This document shows positions 42,645-52,247 of a stretch of DNA of 64,000 nt, piece by piece. Below the pieces are notes generated by a model. That model was given only the letters and a program-made list of their open reading frames with translations. It had not been told where the DNA came from and ran no database searches. Numbering within the stretch: position 1 is the first letter of the stretch; every line of letters begins with the position of its first letter. This stretch comes from SPDF01 sp963699825. Its GTDB lineage: Bacteria; Gemmatimonadota; Gemmatimonadetes; Gemmatimonadales; GWC2-71-9. The translations under genes and the position numbers were made by a program. The stretch is from assembly GCA_963699825.1 (NCBI GenBank), contig CAVOVI010000008.1, forward strand, positions 1 to 64,000. Direction: 5' to 3'.

Positions 42645-45065
42645 TTACAGGAGACTCACCGGGTCACGGTCAATCGTGACCCGGGGTTCTCCCCCTCCCG
42701 CCAAACGCGTGGCCCCGTACCGCACCACCCGCCCCAGCACCCCGCCGTCCCCCTTCAATGCCACATGCCACCGCCACCGGGTCTTGATCCGCGCCAATGG
42801 ACAGGGTGCCGGCCCCAGCACCGTGAGGTCGAGTTCGTGCCGGTCGGCCAGCGCGGCCGCCCACTCCGCCGTCTCGGCGGCAACCCGTCCGACCGTCAGT
42901 TCGTCCTTCCCTGAAATCACCAGGTTCACCAGCCCGGTCGCCGGCGGGTAGGCGGGCGAGCCCCGCAGTGCCAGTTCCTCGCCGAGAAACCCCTCGGCGT
43001 CGTGTTCGGCGGCCCGCAGCAGGGCGTGATGGGTCGGCTGGCGGGTCTGCACGATGACCTTCCCGCCCTTCGGCCCCCGCCCCGCCCTTCCCGCCACCTG
43101 TGCGATCAGCTGAAAGGTCCGCTCCGCCGAGCGGAAGTCGGGGAGATGCAGCGCCGTGTCGGCATCCACGACACCCACGAGCGTCACGTTCGGGAAGTCG
43201 AGCCCCTTGGCGATCATCTGCGTGCCGAGGAGGAGATCCACCTCGCCCCGCTCCACGGTGCCGAGGATGCGGTGGTGCGCCCACTTCGTGCTCGTCGTGT
43301 CGAGGTCCATCCGGGCGAGACGCGCCTTCGGGAATCGCTCCGAGAGCCACCGTTCCAATTGCTGCGTCCCGATCCCGCGCATCTGGGCCACGGCGTGCCC
43401 GCAGGAGACACAGCTCCCGCTCAGCGCCGCCTCGTACGCGCAGTAGTGGCAACGCAGCGCCGGTGGCGCCTGGTGCACCGTGAGGCTGATGCTGCATGAG
43501 GGGCATTCGGGGACGTGTCCGCAGTCGGGGCACTGCAGGAAGGCGGCGAAGCCGCGCCGGTTGAGGAGGAGCATTCCCTGCTCACCCCGCGCGAGCACGC
43601 GAGAGACCGCGGCATCCAGGGTTTCCGACCAGGGAATCGCACCTGACCCGGCGATCTTCGGCGTGGAGCGCAGATCCACGAGTTCCACGGGAGGCAGTTT
43701 CCCGGCCCCGACCCGTTCCGGCAGCCGCACGAGCCGAAAGCGCTTGCCCTCTCCCGCCTCCGCCCAACTCTCGAGCGACGGCGTGGCGCTCCCCAGCACC
43801 AGCCGGGCGCCCTCGAGCCGGGCCCGTACCGCCGCCACCTCGCGCGCGTGATAGCGCGGGGTCTCACCGTTCTTGTAGGTGGCCTCGTGTTCCTCGTCCA
43901 CCACGATGACACCCGGCCCGACGACCGGCGCGAAGATCGCCGACCGCGCGCCGACCGCCACCCGGCGCTCACCACGGCGCAGCGCCCGCCAGGCATCGGC
44001 CCGCTCCCCGTCGGAGAGACCGCTGTGCAGCACGGCCACGTCGTCGCCGAACATCCCGCGGACCCGGCGCACCGTCTGCGGGGTCAGGCCGATCTCGGGC
44101 ACCAGGATGATGGCGCCGCGTCCACTCTCGAGCCCCCGCCGGATCGCCTCCAGGTACACAAACGTCTTCCCACTCCCCGTAATCCCGAAGAGGAGGGCCC
44201 CTTCCCCACCCTGCAGCCCCTCCACCTCGGCGAGCGCTCGGCGCTGATCGTTCGAGAGAGCATCGGGCGGGGGCGTCCCCACCTCCCCGGCAAAGGGATC
44301 GCGCACCCGCTCGACTTCCTCGATCGCCGCCTGCCCCCCGGTCACCAGGGCACGGATGAGCGCACTGCTGAAGCCGAGTTGGGTCCGGAGATGGGCGACC
44401 GACGCCGTGCCACCGAGCTCCTCGACCGCCTCGTAGAGCGCGCGCTGACGGTGCTTGTTCCCAAAGAGCTCCTGGCGCTCGAGGAGCGTCGGTCGCTGCT
44501 CCGGAATCACCAGCACCCGCTCGGTTACCGCGCCGCCCCCGGTGTCGGGAGGGACGATCCTGAGCGTGACCGCACCCACCCGCGCCAGGCGGTCGATCGC
44601 GTCCCACACGCCGCGCTTCATGCCGCGCGCAATCGCCGCCACCGAGGCGGAGCCGCCCTTCCGCTCGAGCCAATGCAGGATCTCCGCGCCGGTTCCCCCC
44701 GGCACCCGGCTCGCCACCGCGATCTCGACGATCACCTCGGAACTGCCCCAGAGCCCTGCCGGCAGCGCCGCCTTGAGCGCCAGCCCGATCGGCGCGCCGT
44801 AATACCCCGCCATCCACTCGACTGTGCGGAGGAGGGCCGGCGTCAGGGCGGGTTCGTCGTCGGGGGTGGCGAGGATGGGGCGGGCCGTCATCTCGGGCGC
44901 GGGGACCTCGATGGCGGTGACAATGCCGATCAGTTCCCTGCCTCGTACGGGCACGACCACCCGCGCCCCGGCCGCCACGCGGTCGGCCAGGGTTTCGGGG
45001 ATCTCGTAGGTGTATGGGGTGGCGAGGGGAAGCGGGAGCGCGACCTGCGCGTACCGTGGCGTCAT
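42645..45065 (-). CDS. priA: Primosomal replication restart helicase PriA
   Basis: 806 residues, intact. PriA binds stalled replication forks and reloads the replisome with 3'-5' helicase activity. Visible: an N-terminal DNA-binding domain (YAQVALPLPLATPYTYEIPE), Walker A LLFGITGSGKTFVYLEAI, DEEH box VIVVDEEHEATYKNGE, the zinc-binding insert CPDCGHVPECPSC ... CHYCAYE ... CVSCGH, and helicase motifs V/VI (GTQMIAKGLDFPNVTLVGVV, QVAGRAGRGPKGG). Its start overlaps the dipeptide epimerase stop as ATGA. Confidence 0.97.
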   Translation of the reverse strand: MTPRYAQVALPLPLATPYTYEIPETLADRVAAGARVVVPVRGRELIGIVTAIEVPAPEMTARPILATPDDEPALTPALLRTVEWMAGYYGAPIGLALKAALPAGLWGSSEVIVEIAVASRVPGGTGAEILHWLERKGGSASVAAIARGMKRGVWDAIDRLARVGAVTLRIVPPDTGGGAVTERVLVIPEQRPTLLERQELFGNKHRQRALYEAVEELGGTASVAHLRTQLGFSSALIRALVTGGQAAIEEVERVRDPFAGEVGTPPPDALSNDQRRALAEVEGLQGGEGALLFGITGSGKTFVYLEAIRRGLESGRGAIILVPEIGLTPQTVRRVRGMFGDDVAVLHSGLSDGERADAWRALRRGERRVAVGARSAIFAPVVGPGVIVVDEEHEATYKNGETPRYHAREVAAVRARLEGARLVLGSATPSLESWAEAGEGKRFRLVRLPERVGAGKLPPVELVDLRSTPKIAGSGAIPWSETLDAAVSRVLARGEQGMLLLNRRGFAAFLQCPDCGHVPECPSCSISLTVHQAPPALRCHYCAYEAALSGSCVSCGHAVAQMRGIGTQQLERWLSERFPKARLARMDLDTTSTKWAHHRILGTVERGEVDLLLGTQMIAKGLDFPNVTLVGVVDADTALHLPDFRSAERTFQLIAQVAGRAGRGPKGGKVIVQTRQPTHHALLRAAEHDAEGFLGEELALRGSPAYPPATGLVNLVISGKDELTVGRVAAETAEWAAALADRHELDLTVLGPAPCPLARIKTRWRWHVALKGDGGVLGRVVRYGATRLAGGGEPRVTIDRDPVSLL

Positions 45066-46087
45066 CGCGGCGTGACGCCGAGCCCCGGACCGGTCGGAAT
45101 GCGGAGCTGTCCACCGGCGATGGTGGCGCCCACGAACGGGTCCTTCGCGAGGAGCGCGGCACCGTCAAGGTCCACGATGTCCACCAGCGGCGTGAAGTGC
45201 GCCGCCGCCGTGATGGCCAGCGAGCTCTCGATCATGCAGCCGACCATGACCATCATGTGGTGAGCCCGCGCGACGGCGACCATCCGGATCGCTTCGCGGA
45301 GGCTGCCGCACTTGGCCAGCTTGATGTTGATGCCGTCCACCTGGCCGACGAGGCCCGGAATGTCGCTCGCGACCCGGCACGACTCGTCCGCGATGATCGG
45401 GATGTTGGCGGCCATGCGCACGATGCCGAGCCCCTCGAGGTCGGTCGGCACCAGCGGCTGCTCCAGAACCGTAACGCCGAACTCTTCCAGCACCGGCAGC
45501 ATCCTGATGGTGTGCTTGACGGTCCATCCGCAGTTCGCGTCCACCCGGATTTCGCGGTCGGTGGCGTCGCGAATCGCCTGCAGGGTTTCCAGGTCGTGGT
45601 CGCCACCCAGCTTGATCTTGAGAATCGGGTATTCGGCGGCCTCCTCGACCTTCATCCGGATCCGATCGGGGGTGTCGATGCCGATGGTGAAGGTGGACAT
45701 CGGCGCCTTGGCGGCGTCGAGACCCCACATCTTGTACACCGGAATGCCCAGGCGCTTGCCGGCCAGGTCGTGCATCGCCGCGGAAATAGCGGCGCGCGCC
45801 GAGGGGTTGCCCTTGAGGGCGGTCTCGAGCCGGCGATCGGTCTCCTCCAGGTCGAACGGATCGGCCGGGAGATGGGGGGCGTAGTTCTGCAGCGTCTGCA
45901 TGACGGTTTCGGAGGTCTCGCCGTAGAACTTGGTCGGCGCCGCCTCGCCCCAGCCCTCGTTGCCGTCGCCGTCGGTCAGCCGGACCCAGACGGTCTTGTA
46001 GTCGCTCTGCCCCCCCCGCGCGATGATGAAGGGGTGCTTGGTCTTGAGTTCGAGGTATTCGGCCTGGAGTCGCAGCATGGAGATCAT
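45062..46087 (-). CDS. Dipeptide epimerase (enolase superfamily, L-Ala-D/L-Glu epimerase-like)
   Basis: 341 residues (ATG 46087; ATG 46078 at MLRLQAEYLELKTKHPF also possible); intact. A muconate-lactonizing-type fold with capping domain and barrel. Active-site residues: KIKLGG (the two lysines of K-x-K), VDANCGW (metal Asp), VLEQPLV (metal Glu), IADESC (metal Asp) and INIKLAKCG (catalytic Lys). The class interconverts L-Ala-D-Glu and L-Ala-L-Glu or related dipeptides, the former from murein recycling. This fits the MurNAc-recycling operon elsewhere in the window. Coupled to priA by four-base overlap. Confidence 0.92.
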   Translation of the reverse strand: MISMLRLQAEYLELKTKHPFIIARGGQSDYKTVWVRLTDGDGNEGWGEAAPTKFYGETSETVMQTLQNYAPHLPADPFDLEETDRRLETALKGNPSARAAISAAMHDLAGKRLGIPVYKMWGLDAAKAPMSTFTIGIDTPDRIRMKVEEAAEYPILKIKLGGDHDLETLQAIRDATDREIRVDANCGWTVKHTIRMLPVLEEFGVTVLEQPLVPTDLEGLGIVRMAANIPIIADESCRVASDIPGLVGQVDGINIKLAKCGSLREAIRMVAVARAHHMMVMVGCMIESSLAITAAAHFTPLVDIVDLDGAALLAKDPFVGATIAGGQLRIPTGPGLGVTPR

Positions 46088-46256
46088 CCGCTTGAAGGGG
46101 GCGCTCGAAACTTACTCGGTCGCGATGTGCAGCAAACAACCGCAACAGCGTACACGAAAGCACGAAAGGAAGTTGGAGCCGGAGGATCGGCACGGTCGTG
46201 CTTCCACCTGCTGCAAGTGCTTCGCGTTTCCGTGCGGTTTTCGCGTTTTCGTGGAT
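46088..46256. other. Spacer with CTTCGCG/TTTTCGCG-type repeats
   Basis: No gene. It contains ACGAAAGCACGAAAGG and, further on, CTTCGCGTTTCCGTGCGG and TTTTCGCGTTTTCGTGG, i.e. short motifs of a common dispersed palindromic type arranged as an inverted pair over about 110 bases. Confidence 0.5.
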
Positions 46257-47173
46257 TCAGTGCGTGTTCGGACTAGCCAGCGCCGTCACGAACGCCGCCG
46301 CACCCTTTGCCAGCCTGCCGGGCACATAGCCACCTTCCATGGTCCCGACGATCGGGACCTGTGGGCATCCGCTCCCGCAGCCGTTCGGTGAGAATCCGGT
46401 AGTGCCTCGGCTCCAGCGTGAATCCCCCCAGCGGATCCCCCGCCATGGCGTCGAAGCCCGCCGACACGATCACCCCATCCGGCACCCAGTCCTTCGTGGC
46501 GGCCTCGATCGGCCAGCCAGAGATCGCGCACGTACTGCTCCGGCTCCAGACCCGGCGGTCTCGGCACGTTGAAGATGTTGCCGACGCCCCGTTCCGACGC
46601 CGCACCGCTGAACGGCCACCACGGCGACTGATGCAGCGAAACGAACCGCACCTCGGCGTCGTGCTCCACCAGCGCCTGGGTCCCGTTGCCGTGGTGCACG
46701 TCCCAGTCGACAATGAGAATCCGCCGCCGTCCGAGCGACTGGAACCGGCGTGCCCCAATGACCGCATTGTTGACGAAGCAGAACCCCATCGCCCGGTCGG
46801 CGAGTGCGTGATGCCCCGGCGGGCGCACCGCCGCGAAGGCATGGCTCTCCATCGCGTGGCTGCACTCGACCGCGGACAGCACCGACCCAAGTGCACCCAG
46901 GATGGCGTCCCAACTGTGGGCGCTCATCACGGTGTCGGGGTCGAGTTGCCCTCCCCCGGCCGCGTGCACGTCGGAGAGGAGCTGGAGATGAGCCGGCGTG
47001 TGAGCCGTGAGAATGATGTCCGGATCGGCAGGGGTGGCGGTGTGCAGCACCGCCCCGGGGAGGTGGGCCAGTGCATCCAGGACGGCCGCGATGCGGCCAG
47101 GGGCCTCGGGATGCCCGGGGCCCGCACTATGAAGCGCACAGCTGGGGTGACTGTAGACTGCGACGGCCATCAT
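46257..47173 (-). CDS. Histone deacetylase-family (acetoin utilization/APAH-like) hydrolase (frameshifts)
   Basis: About 305 residues when two breaks (near 46520 and 46365) are repaired; the true end is FVTALASPNTH. A zinc-dependent arginase-fold deacylase: HPEAPGRIAAVLDAL, VRPPGHHALADRAMGFCFVN, ILIVDWDVHHGNGTQALVE with the Zn Asp and His, then VIVSAGFDAMAGDPLGG with the second Zn Asp, and TMEGGYVPGRLAKGA with the Gly-Gly-Tyr. Bacterial members deacetylate polyamines or acetylated proteins; the substrate is unknown. It sits at the end of the minus-strand run that begins with purA. Confidence 0.9.
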
Positions 47174-47195
47174 GCCCGCCGAAGAGGAGGAGAGG

Positions 47196-47459
47196 CTACT
47201 TGACCGGGCGACGCCGCGTGGGCAGCACGATCAGTGCGGCGTTGTCTACCACCTTCGACTGCTCCAGCGAGGCGGTCTCATCCCGCAGCGAGGCGCCGCG
47301 GAACTTCACCTCGTATCCACCCGGATCCTTCGTGACATGCGTCAGGACCAGCGCCCGGAGCTTCAGCTCGGCCACCGAGACCGAGCTCGGCAGTTCGAGC
47401 TCCACCGTGTCCCAGGTGTCCTGGACCGTCACGCGCACCAGCACGGAATCTGCGCTCAT
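47196..47459 (-). CDS. Small ubiquitin-like (beta-grasp) protein
   Basis: 87 residues, intact. The order of strands and helix matches a ubiquitin-like fold: VLVRVTVQDTWDTVELELP (hairpin), SVSVAELKLRALVL (helix), then YEVKFRGASLRDE, SLEQSKVV and DNAALIVLPTRRRP. The segment G-x-x-L-x-D-E followed by D-N-A-x-L-I-V-L-P is how ubiquitin-like and YukD/EsaB-like proteins end. There is no C-terminal Gly-Gly, so conjugation is unlikely. Its ATG overlaps the stop of the partner gene (ATGA). Confidence 0.6.
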   Translation of the reverse strand: MSADSVLVRVTVQDTWDTVELELPSSVSVAELKLRALVLTHVTKDPGGYEVKFRGASLRDETASLEQSKVVDNAALIVLPTRRRPVK

Positions 47460-47728
47460 GTCGTCACCACCGCAGGCGTCGGGAGGGTCGAGAGGAATCG
47501 GCCGACAGCCTGGTCGAAGAACAGCGTCGAAGCGCGCACCCGGGTGGCCCCGTCTGCGGCGAAGACCGCGAGAGCGATCTCCTCGCCCCCCTGCCCCCGC
47601 AGCGTCAGGAACTCCGGCCCTTCGGATTCGGGGAACGCCGCCGACTGCGGCATCCGCTGGCTGAAGAACAGCTTGGCGCGCCCGATTACCTCGGAGCCGG
47701 CCAGCGTGGTCGTCGTCTCGTGCACCAT
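47456..47728 (-). CDS. Uncharacterised partner of the ubiquitin-like protein
   Basis: 90 residues, intact, translationally coupled to the gene at 47196. Beta-rich, with HETTTTLAGSEVIGRAKLFF at the start, FLTLRGQGGEEIALAVFAAD and VRASTLFFDQAVGRFLSTLP. No signal peptide, membrane helix or catalytic motif. Seven bases separate it from the beta-propeller stop. Not recognised. Confidence 0.65.
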   Translation of the reverse strand: MVHETTTTLAGSEVIGRAKLFFSQRMPQSAAFPESEGPEFLTLRGQGGEEIALAVFAADGATRVRASTLFFDQAVGRFLSTLPTPAVVTT

Positions 47729-47735
47729 GGTCCGC

Positions 47736-48851
47736 TCAGCGCTTGAGGATGGTGATGCCGGTCGGCTGCGCCGGCAACGGCGTGGTGCTCACCTTGGTGA
47801 GCGTGGTCAGGTCGATGGTGTCCACCGCGCCCGGGTCGGCGCCGATGGACTCCTGGGTCACGTAGGCATACCGGCTGTCCGGGCTGAACGCGACGCCGTG
47901 CACGATCTTCTTGGTCGTCGGGATCCGCGCCAGTTCCTTCAGCGTCCGTGGCATCGACGACGCTCGCGCTCTGCGCCTTCTTGTTGGTCACCACCACGTA
48001 GCGGCCGTCGGGCGACGGTTCCACGTTGTAGGCGCCCGGCGCCGACCGGCACTTCCCTGCGCATGGTCAGCGCGTCGGCGTCCCACACCTGCAGCGTCCC
48101 CTTGTGATTGCAGGCCACGTACAGCGTCCGGTCGTCGGCGGAGAGGCTGACGAAGGTCGGCGCGCACTCGTTGTCCACCGGGGGCGTCGCCGCGGGCGCG
48201 CCGCCGGGGCCGCGTGGTTCATCCCCGCGTGATCCCCGGCCGCGGCGGCCGGCATGGCCATCCCGGAGCCGGTCCTGGCCCGGCGGACCACCTCGAGCGT
48301 GGCGGGGTCGATCTGGAGCACTTCGTCGCTGTGCATGCACGAGATCCAGACCGCCGTCCCCGCGTGGTTCACCTTCACGCCGTGCGGCATGTCACAGGCG
48401 GCGATGTCGGTGATGGTCATCATGTCGGGCGTATAGACCGCCGAGACCGACGTTGACGCGGGGATGATCCCCGTGAAAGTCGGAGTTCGCCACGAAGGCG
48501 AAGTCACCATCGGGAGTGACGGAAATGGTCGTGGGGAAATACTCCAGCTGGGCCCGTCCCGCCACGGTGTCGTTGCGCGCATCAAACCGCCACAGGGTCC
48601 CGTACGGGGTGCCGTGGGCAATCGAGACGTAGTACCAGCGCTGATCGGGAGAGACCGTGATGTTGTGCGGTCCGTCGATGTCGGCCGGCATCACGCCCGA
48701 CCGGGACCACATGATCGACCACCAGCGTGGCGCCCTCCGGCCGAAGCCAGGTGACGATGTCCCCCGACTCGCTGACCACGCCCACCTGATACGACTGGGC
48801 GGCGAGCGGTGTCGCAATGAGGACCAGGCCCAGCAGCAGCGTGCCCCGCAT
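47736..48851 (-). CDS. Secreted YVTN-type beta-propeller protein (several frameshifts)
   Basis: About 370 residues when at least five breaks (about 48705, 48465, 48205, 48040 and 47945) are repaired. Start ATG 48851 with GGAGGGAT upstream; signal MRGTLLLGLVLIATPLAAQ. Propeller blades show the typical VSPD/TPDG-type turns: NITVSPDQRWYYVSIAHGTP, TTISVTPDGDFAFVANSD, HGVKVNHAGTAVWISCMHSD, APTFVSLSADDRTLYVACNH, PSPDGRYVVVTNKKAQS, GVAFSPDSRYAYVTQES. A His/Met stretch (GMAMPAAAAGDHAGMNHAA) sits between blades. Periplasmic; probably ligand-binding. No enzymatic residues are evident. Confidence 0.75.
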
Positions 48852-48886
48852 TCCATCCCTCCAGCGCGTGAGTGCAGGCCCCAAAG

Positions 48887-49588
48887 TTAATCGCCCCCGG
48901 CCGGTTGCGCCGCCACCGTCCCGCAGAAAGGCTGCCGCTGTCGCAGCAGGTTGAGGAGCCCCGTTGGGCGGCGATACACCAGGACGAGTTCACCGGGGGG
49001 CGGATCAGCGACCTCCTCCACGACCAGGAAGGCCGGGAGGGTCGCCTCGGCGGGCGCCGGGGCGCGATAGCGGCACCCGTGCCAGCTGAACTCGAGCACC
49101 GGAGGCAGTCGGCGCACCTCGTGGTCGAGGAAGAAATCATCGTCCACCTGGTACACATTCTCGGCGACCAGTTCCCCGCTCAGGTGGAACAGCGGATCGA
49201 ACGGCTCGCCATCCGCCCGGGCGAAGTTCTCCTCCGCGGCCGCATCGAATGCCTCCAGCGCCCCTTCTCGCGCCCGCCACTCGAGATGGTGCCGCAGCTC
49301 ATGGGTGAGCGTCTCCCACGCCTCTTCCCGCCAGTCGAACGCCGGATCGAGCTCAGCAAGCGCGCGAAACGACCCGTGATAGAGGACCACCCGGCTCTGG
49401 ATTTCGTCGGTGGCGCCGGTCTCGCCGGCGTGGAAGGGGATGCAATGTCCAAGGGTGAAGATGTCGCCGCGGGTGGGATGCGGCACGGTGCGGGGGGACA
49501 CCGTGATCTCGGAGACCCCATCCAGAAACTCGGCGGGCACCTCGGCGCTCATGCCGGTGACGAGCTTCCGAAACTCAGCCAGTTGCAT
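48887..49588 (-). CDS. Metallopeptidase family (HExxH) protein
   Basis: 233 residues from ATG 49588, intact. It carries the zincin motif HELRHHLEW (H-E-x-x-H) inside EEAWETLTHELRHH, with GALEAFDAAAEENFARADGE downstream as candidate third-ligand region, and an N-terminal half TPRTVPHPTRGDIFTLGHCI. No signal peptide, so cytoplasmic. The C-terminal ~60 residues (VVEEVADPPPGELVLVYR) look beta-rich. Such small zincins are of unknown substrate. Lies between the CGS-type gene (26-base gap) and the beta-propeller. Confidence 0.85.
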   Translation of the reverse strand: MQLAEFRKLVTGMSAEVPAEFLDGVSEITVSPRTVPHPTRGDIFTLGHCIPFHAGETGATDEIQSRVVLYHGSFRALAELDPAFDWREEAWETLTHELRHHLEWRAREGALEAFDAAAEENFARADGEPFDPLFHLSGELVAENVYQVDDDFFLDHEVRRLPPVLEFSWHGCRYRAPAPAEATLPAFLVVEEVADPPPGELVLVYRRPTGLLNLLRQRQPFCGTVAAQPAGGD

Positions 49589-49614
49589 GCTTCCCCGCTT
49601 CCCCGCGTCCCCGC

Positions 49615-50883
49615 CTACACGCTTTCCAACGCCTGCGCCAGGTCCGCGATGAGATCCTCGTAGTGCTCCACACCCACCGACAGCCGCACCATCCCCTCGG
49701 TGATCCCCATTCGGGCCTGGTCGGCCGGCGGAATGTCGGCGTGGGTCATGGATCCCGGATGTTGAGCCAGCGACTCGGTGCCACCGAGACTGACGGCGAG
49801 CTTCACCATGGTGAGGGCGTTGAGGAACCGGAAGGCGCCGGCCTCGCCGCCCTTCACGTCGAAGGAGATCATCGAACCGGGCGCCACGCACTGCCGCTGG
49901 TACACCTCGAACATCGGGTCGCCTTCCGAGAGATGCCCGAGGTAGTAGACCTGCGGCACCTTCGGGTGGTCGGCGAGGAAGTCCGCCACGTACCGCGCGT
50001 TCTTCATCGCAGCCGTCATCCGCATCTTGAGCGTCTCGAGGCTGCGCAGGAGGAGCCAGCCGGTCCATGGACCGGACATCGTCCCCATGAAGGTGCGGAG
50101 GGTACGGATCGGCAGCATCACCTCACCGGAGCCCGAGGCGGCGCCGGCGATGACGTCGCTGTGTCCGCCGATGAACTTTGTCGCGGAGTAGAGAACGAGG
50201 TCGGCGCCATGCTCCAGCGGGTGCTGCCAGACGGGGCCGAGGAAGGTGTTGTCCACCATCACCACGGCGGGACGACCCGGCGCGGCGAGACTGTGCACGA
50301 GATCCGAAATGCCCTGGATGTCGACCAGCGCATTGGTGGGGTTCGCCGGGGTTTCCAGGAGCGCTGCGGCCACCGGGCGACCGGCAACCTTGGCGGTCAA
50401 CTCGGCGGCGAGGTCGGCCATCGGGATCCCCGCCTGGAAGCCCACCGGAATGACCCCAAGGCGAGGGAGAAAGTGCTTGACGAAGTGGTCACAGCCGCCG
50501 TACAGCGGTTCGCTGTGGATCAGGACATCACCGGGAGTGAGGTAGGCAAGCAGCGAGGTCGTGATGGCCGCCATGCCACTCTCGAAGACGGCACAGGATT
50601 CGGCATCGTCCCAGAGGGCGAGGCGCCCTTCGAGAATTTCCAGGTCGGGGTTGTTGAGGCGGCTGTAGATCAGCCCCATCTCCTCCCCGCTCCGCTGCTC
50701 CCGGAGCCCGTACGCCACCTCGAAGAAGGCCTTCCCCGCCTCGGCCGACTCAAAGGCGAAGGTGGAGGTCTGGAAGATCGGACACTTGACCGCCCCCTCG
50801 CTGAGTCGCGGGTCGTACCCGTAGCTCATCATGAGGCTCTCGGGACGCAACGGCTTCCCGCCGATCGCGCGATGCTTGCTCAT
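49615..50883 (-). CDS. Cystathionine gamma-synthase family PLP-dependent enzyme
   Basis: 422 residues, intact. A fold type I Cys/Met-metabolism enzyme: IYSRLNNPDLEILEGRLA, CAVFESGMAAI, a PLP-binding Tyr region HSEPLYGGCDHF, VVMVDNTFLGPVWQ and the Schiff-base lysine in YSATKFIGGHSDVIAG, then SLGGTESLAQHPGSMTH at the end. The reaction could be cystathionine synthesis or lyase, methionine gamma-lyase or sulfhydrylation; the sequence alone does not decide. Upstream is glyS, 29 bases away. Confidence 0.93.
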   Translation of the reverse strand: MSKHRAIGGKPLRPESLMMSYGYDPRLSEGAVKCPIFQTSTFAFESAEAGKAFFEVAYGLREQRSGEEMGLIYSRLNNPDLEILEGRLALWDDAESCAVFESGMAAITTSLLAYLTPGDVLIHSEPLYGGCDHFVKHFLPRLGVIPVGFQAGIPMADLAAELTAKVAGRPVAAALLETPANPTNALVDIQGISDLVHSLAAPGRPAVVMVDNTFLGPVWQHPLEHGADLVLYSATKFIGGHSDVIAGAASGSGEVMLPIRTLRTFMGTMSGPWTGWLLLRSLETLKMRMTAAMKNARYVADFLADHPKVPQVYYLGHLSEGDPMFEVYQRQCVAPGSMISFDVKGGEAGAFRFLNALTMVKLAVSLGGTESLAQHPGSMTHADIPPADQARMGITEGMVRLSVGVEHYEDLIADLAQALESV

Positions 50884-50912
50884 CTGCCCACCCTCTTCTC
50901 AATCGTCAGTGT

Positions 50913-52245
50913 TCAACCCTCGGTGCGCTCCTTGATCCACCCCTTGAGCGTCTCGGCCGCCACGCGATCCTGCGCCATCGAGTCCCGATGCCGGACCGTC
51001 ACCGTGTTGTCCTGCAGCGTCTGGCCATCCACGGTGATGCAGAACGGCGTGCCGACCTCGTCCATCCGGCGGTAGCGTCGCCCGACCGCTCCGCTGTCGT
51101 CGTAGAACGCGGGGACATGCTGCTTGAGATCGTGGTACAGGCGCGTCGGCGAACTCGGGCATCCCGTCCTTCTTCACCAGCGGGAAGACGCCGACCTTGA
51201 TCGGCGCGATCGCGGGATGGAATCCGAGCACCACGCGGGTCTCGCCCTCGACCTCCTCCTCGCGATAGGCGTCCACGAGCGTCGTGAGGGTGACCCGATC
51301 CGCCCCGGCGGAGGTCTCGACGATGTACGGGACGAAGCGCTCGTTGGTGGCCTGCTCGAAGTACTCCAGCTTCTTGCCGGAAGCCTCCTGGTGCCGCTGG
51401 AGGTCGAAGTCGGTGCGGTTGTGGATGCCCTCGATCTCCTTCCAGCCGAAGGGGAATTCGTACTCGATGTCGTAGGCCGCCTTGGCGTAGTGCGCCAGCT
51501 CCCCCTCGCCGTGCTCGTGCCAGCGGAGCTTGGCGGGGTTGAGGCCGAGGGCGTGGTGCCAGTCCATGCGGATCTCGCGCCACTGCTCGAACCACTCGGT
51601 GTCGGCGCCCGGCTTCACGAAGAACTGCATCTCCATCTGCTCGAACTCGCGGGTCCGGAAGATGAAATTGCCGGGGGTGATCTCGTTGCGGAACGCCTTG
51701 CCGATCTGCGCGATGCCGAACGGCACCTTCTGCCGCGAGCCCTGCAGCACGTTCAGGAAGTTGACGTAGATGCCCTGGGCCGTTTCCGGGCGCAGGTAGA
51801 CCACCGCGGCCGACTCCTCGACCGGGCCCATGAACGTCTTGAACATCAGGTTGAAGAGGCGCGGCTCGGTGAGCTCGCAGGCGGTGTGCTGCCCCGCCTT
51901 CTTGCTCGGCTTCTGCGGGCACGGCGCGTCCTCCAGCTTGTCGGCGCGGAAGCGCGCCTTGCAGGTCTTGCAGTCCACCAGCGGATCGGTGAAGCCGGCG
52001 ACGTGCCCGGAGGCCTCCCACACCTTCGGGTGCATGAGGATGGCGGCGTCGAGTCCCTCGATGTCGTCGCGGGCGTGGACCATGGCGCGCCACCAGCGGT
52101 CCTTGACGTTCTTCTTGAGCTCGACGCCGAGCGGGCCGTAGTCCCACACGGAGCCGAGGCCGCCGTAGATCTCGGAGGACTGGAAGACGAATCCGCGCCG
52201 CTTGCAGAGCGACACGAGCTTGTCCATGAGGGTGGTGTCGGCCAT
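50913..52245 (-). CDS. glyS: Glycyl-tRNA synthetase, single-chain dimeric type (one frameshift)
   Basis: About 444 residues after repairing a break near 51145 (PEFADAP into LYHDLKQHVPAFYDDSG). ATG 52245 is preferred because GAGGT lies six bases upstream; ATG 52251 overlaps the purA stop. Class II synthetase that charges tRNA-Gly. Blocks: RRGFVFQSSEIYGG, SVWDYGPLGVELKKNVKDRWW, the CKTCKARFRADKLEDAPCPQ zinc region, LRPETAQGIYVNFLNV, FGIAQIGKAFRNEI, FRTREFEQMEMQFF and the C-terminal anticodon domain (IAPIKVGVFPLVKKDGM, TVDGQTLQDNTVTVRHRDS). Coupled to purA. Confidence 0.95.
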
Positions 52246-52247
52246 TG

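Noticed and set aside
43848..45263. 471-residue open frame on the plus strand
   Set aside because: Antisense to priA and the dipeptide epimerase; no conserved features.
49663..51075. 470-residue open frame on the plus strand
   Set aside because: Antisense to the CGS-type enzyme and glyS; shadow of codon bias.
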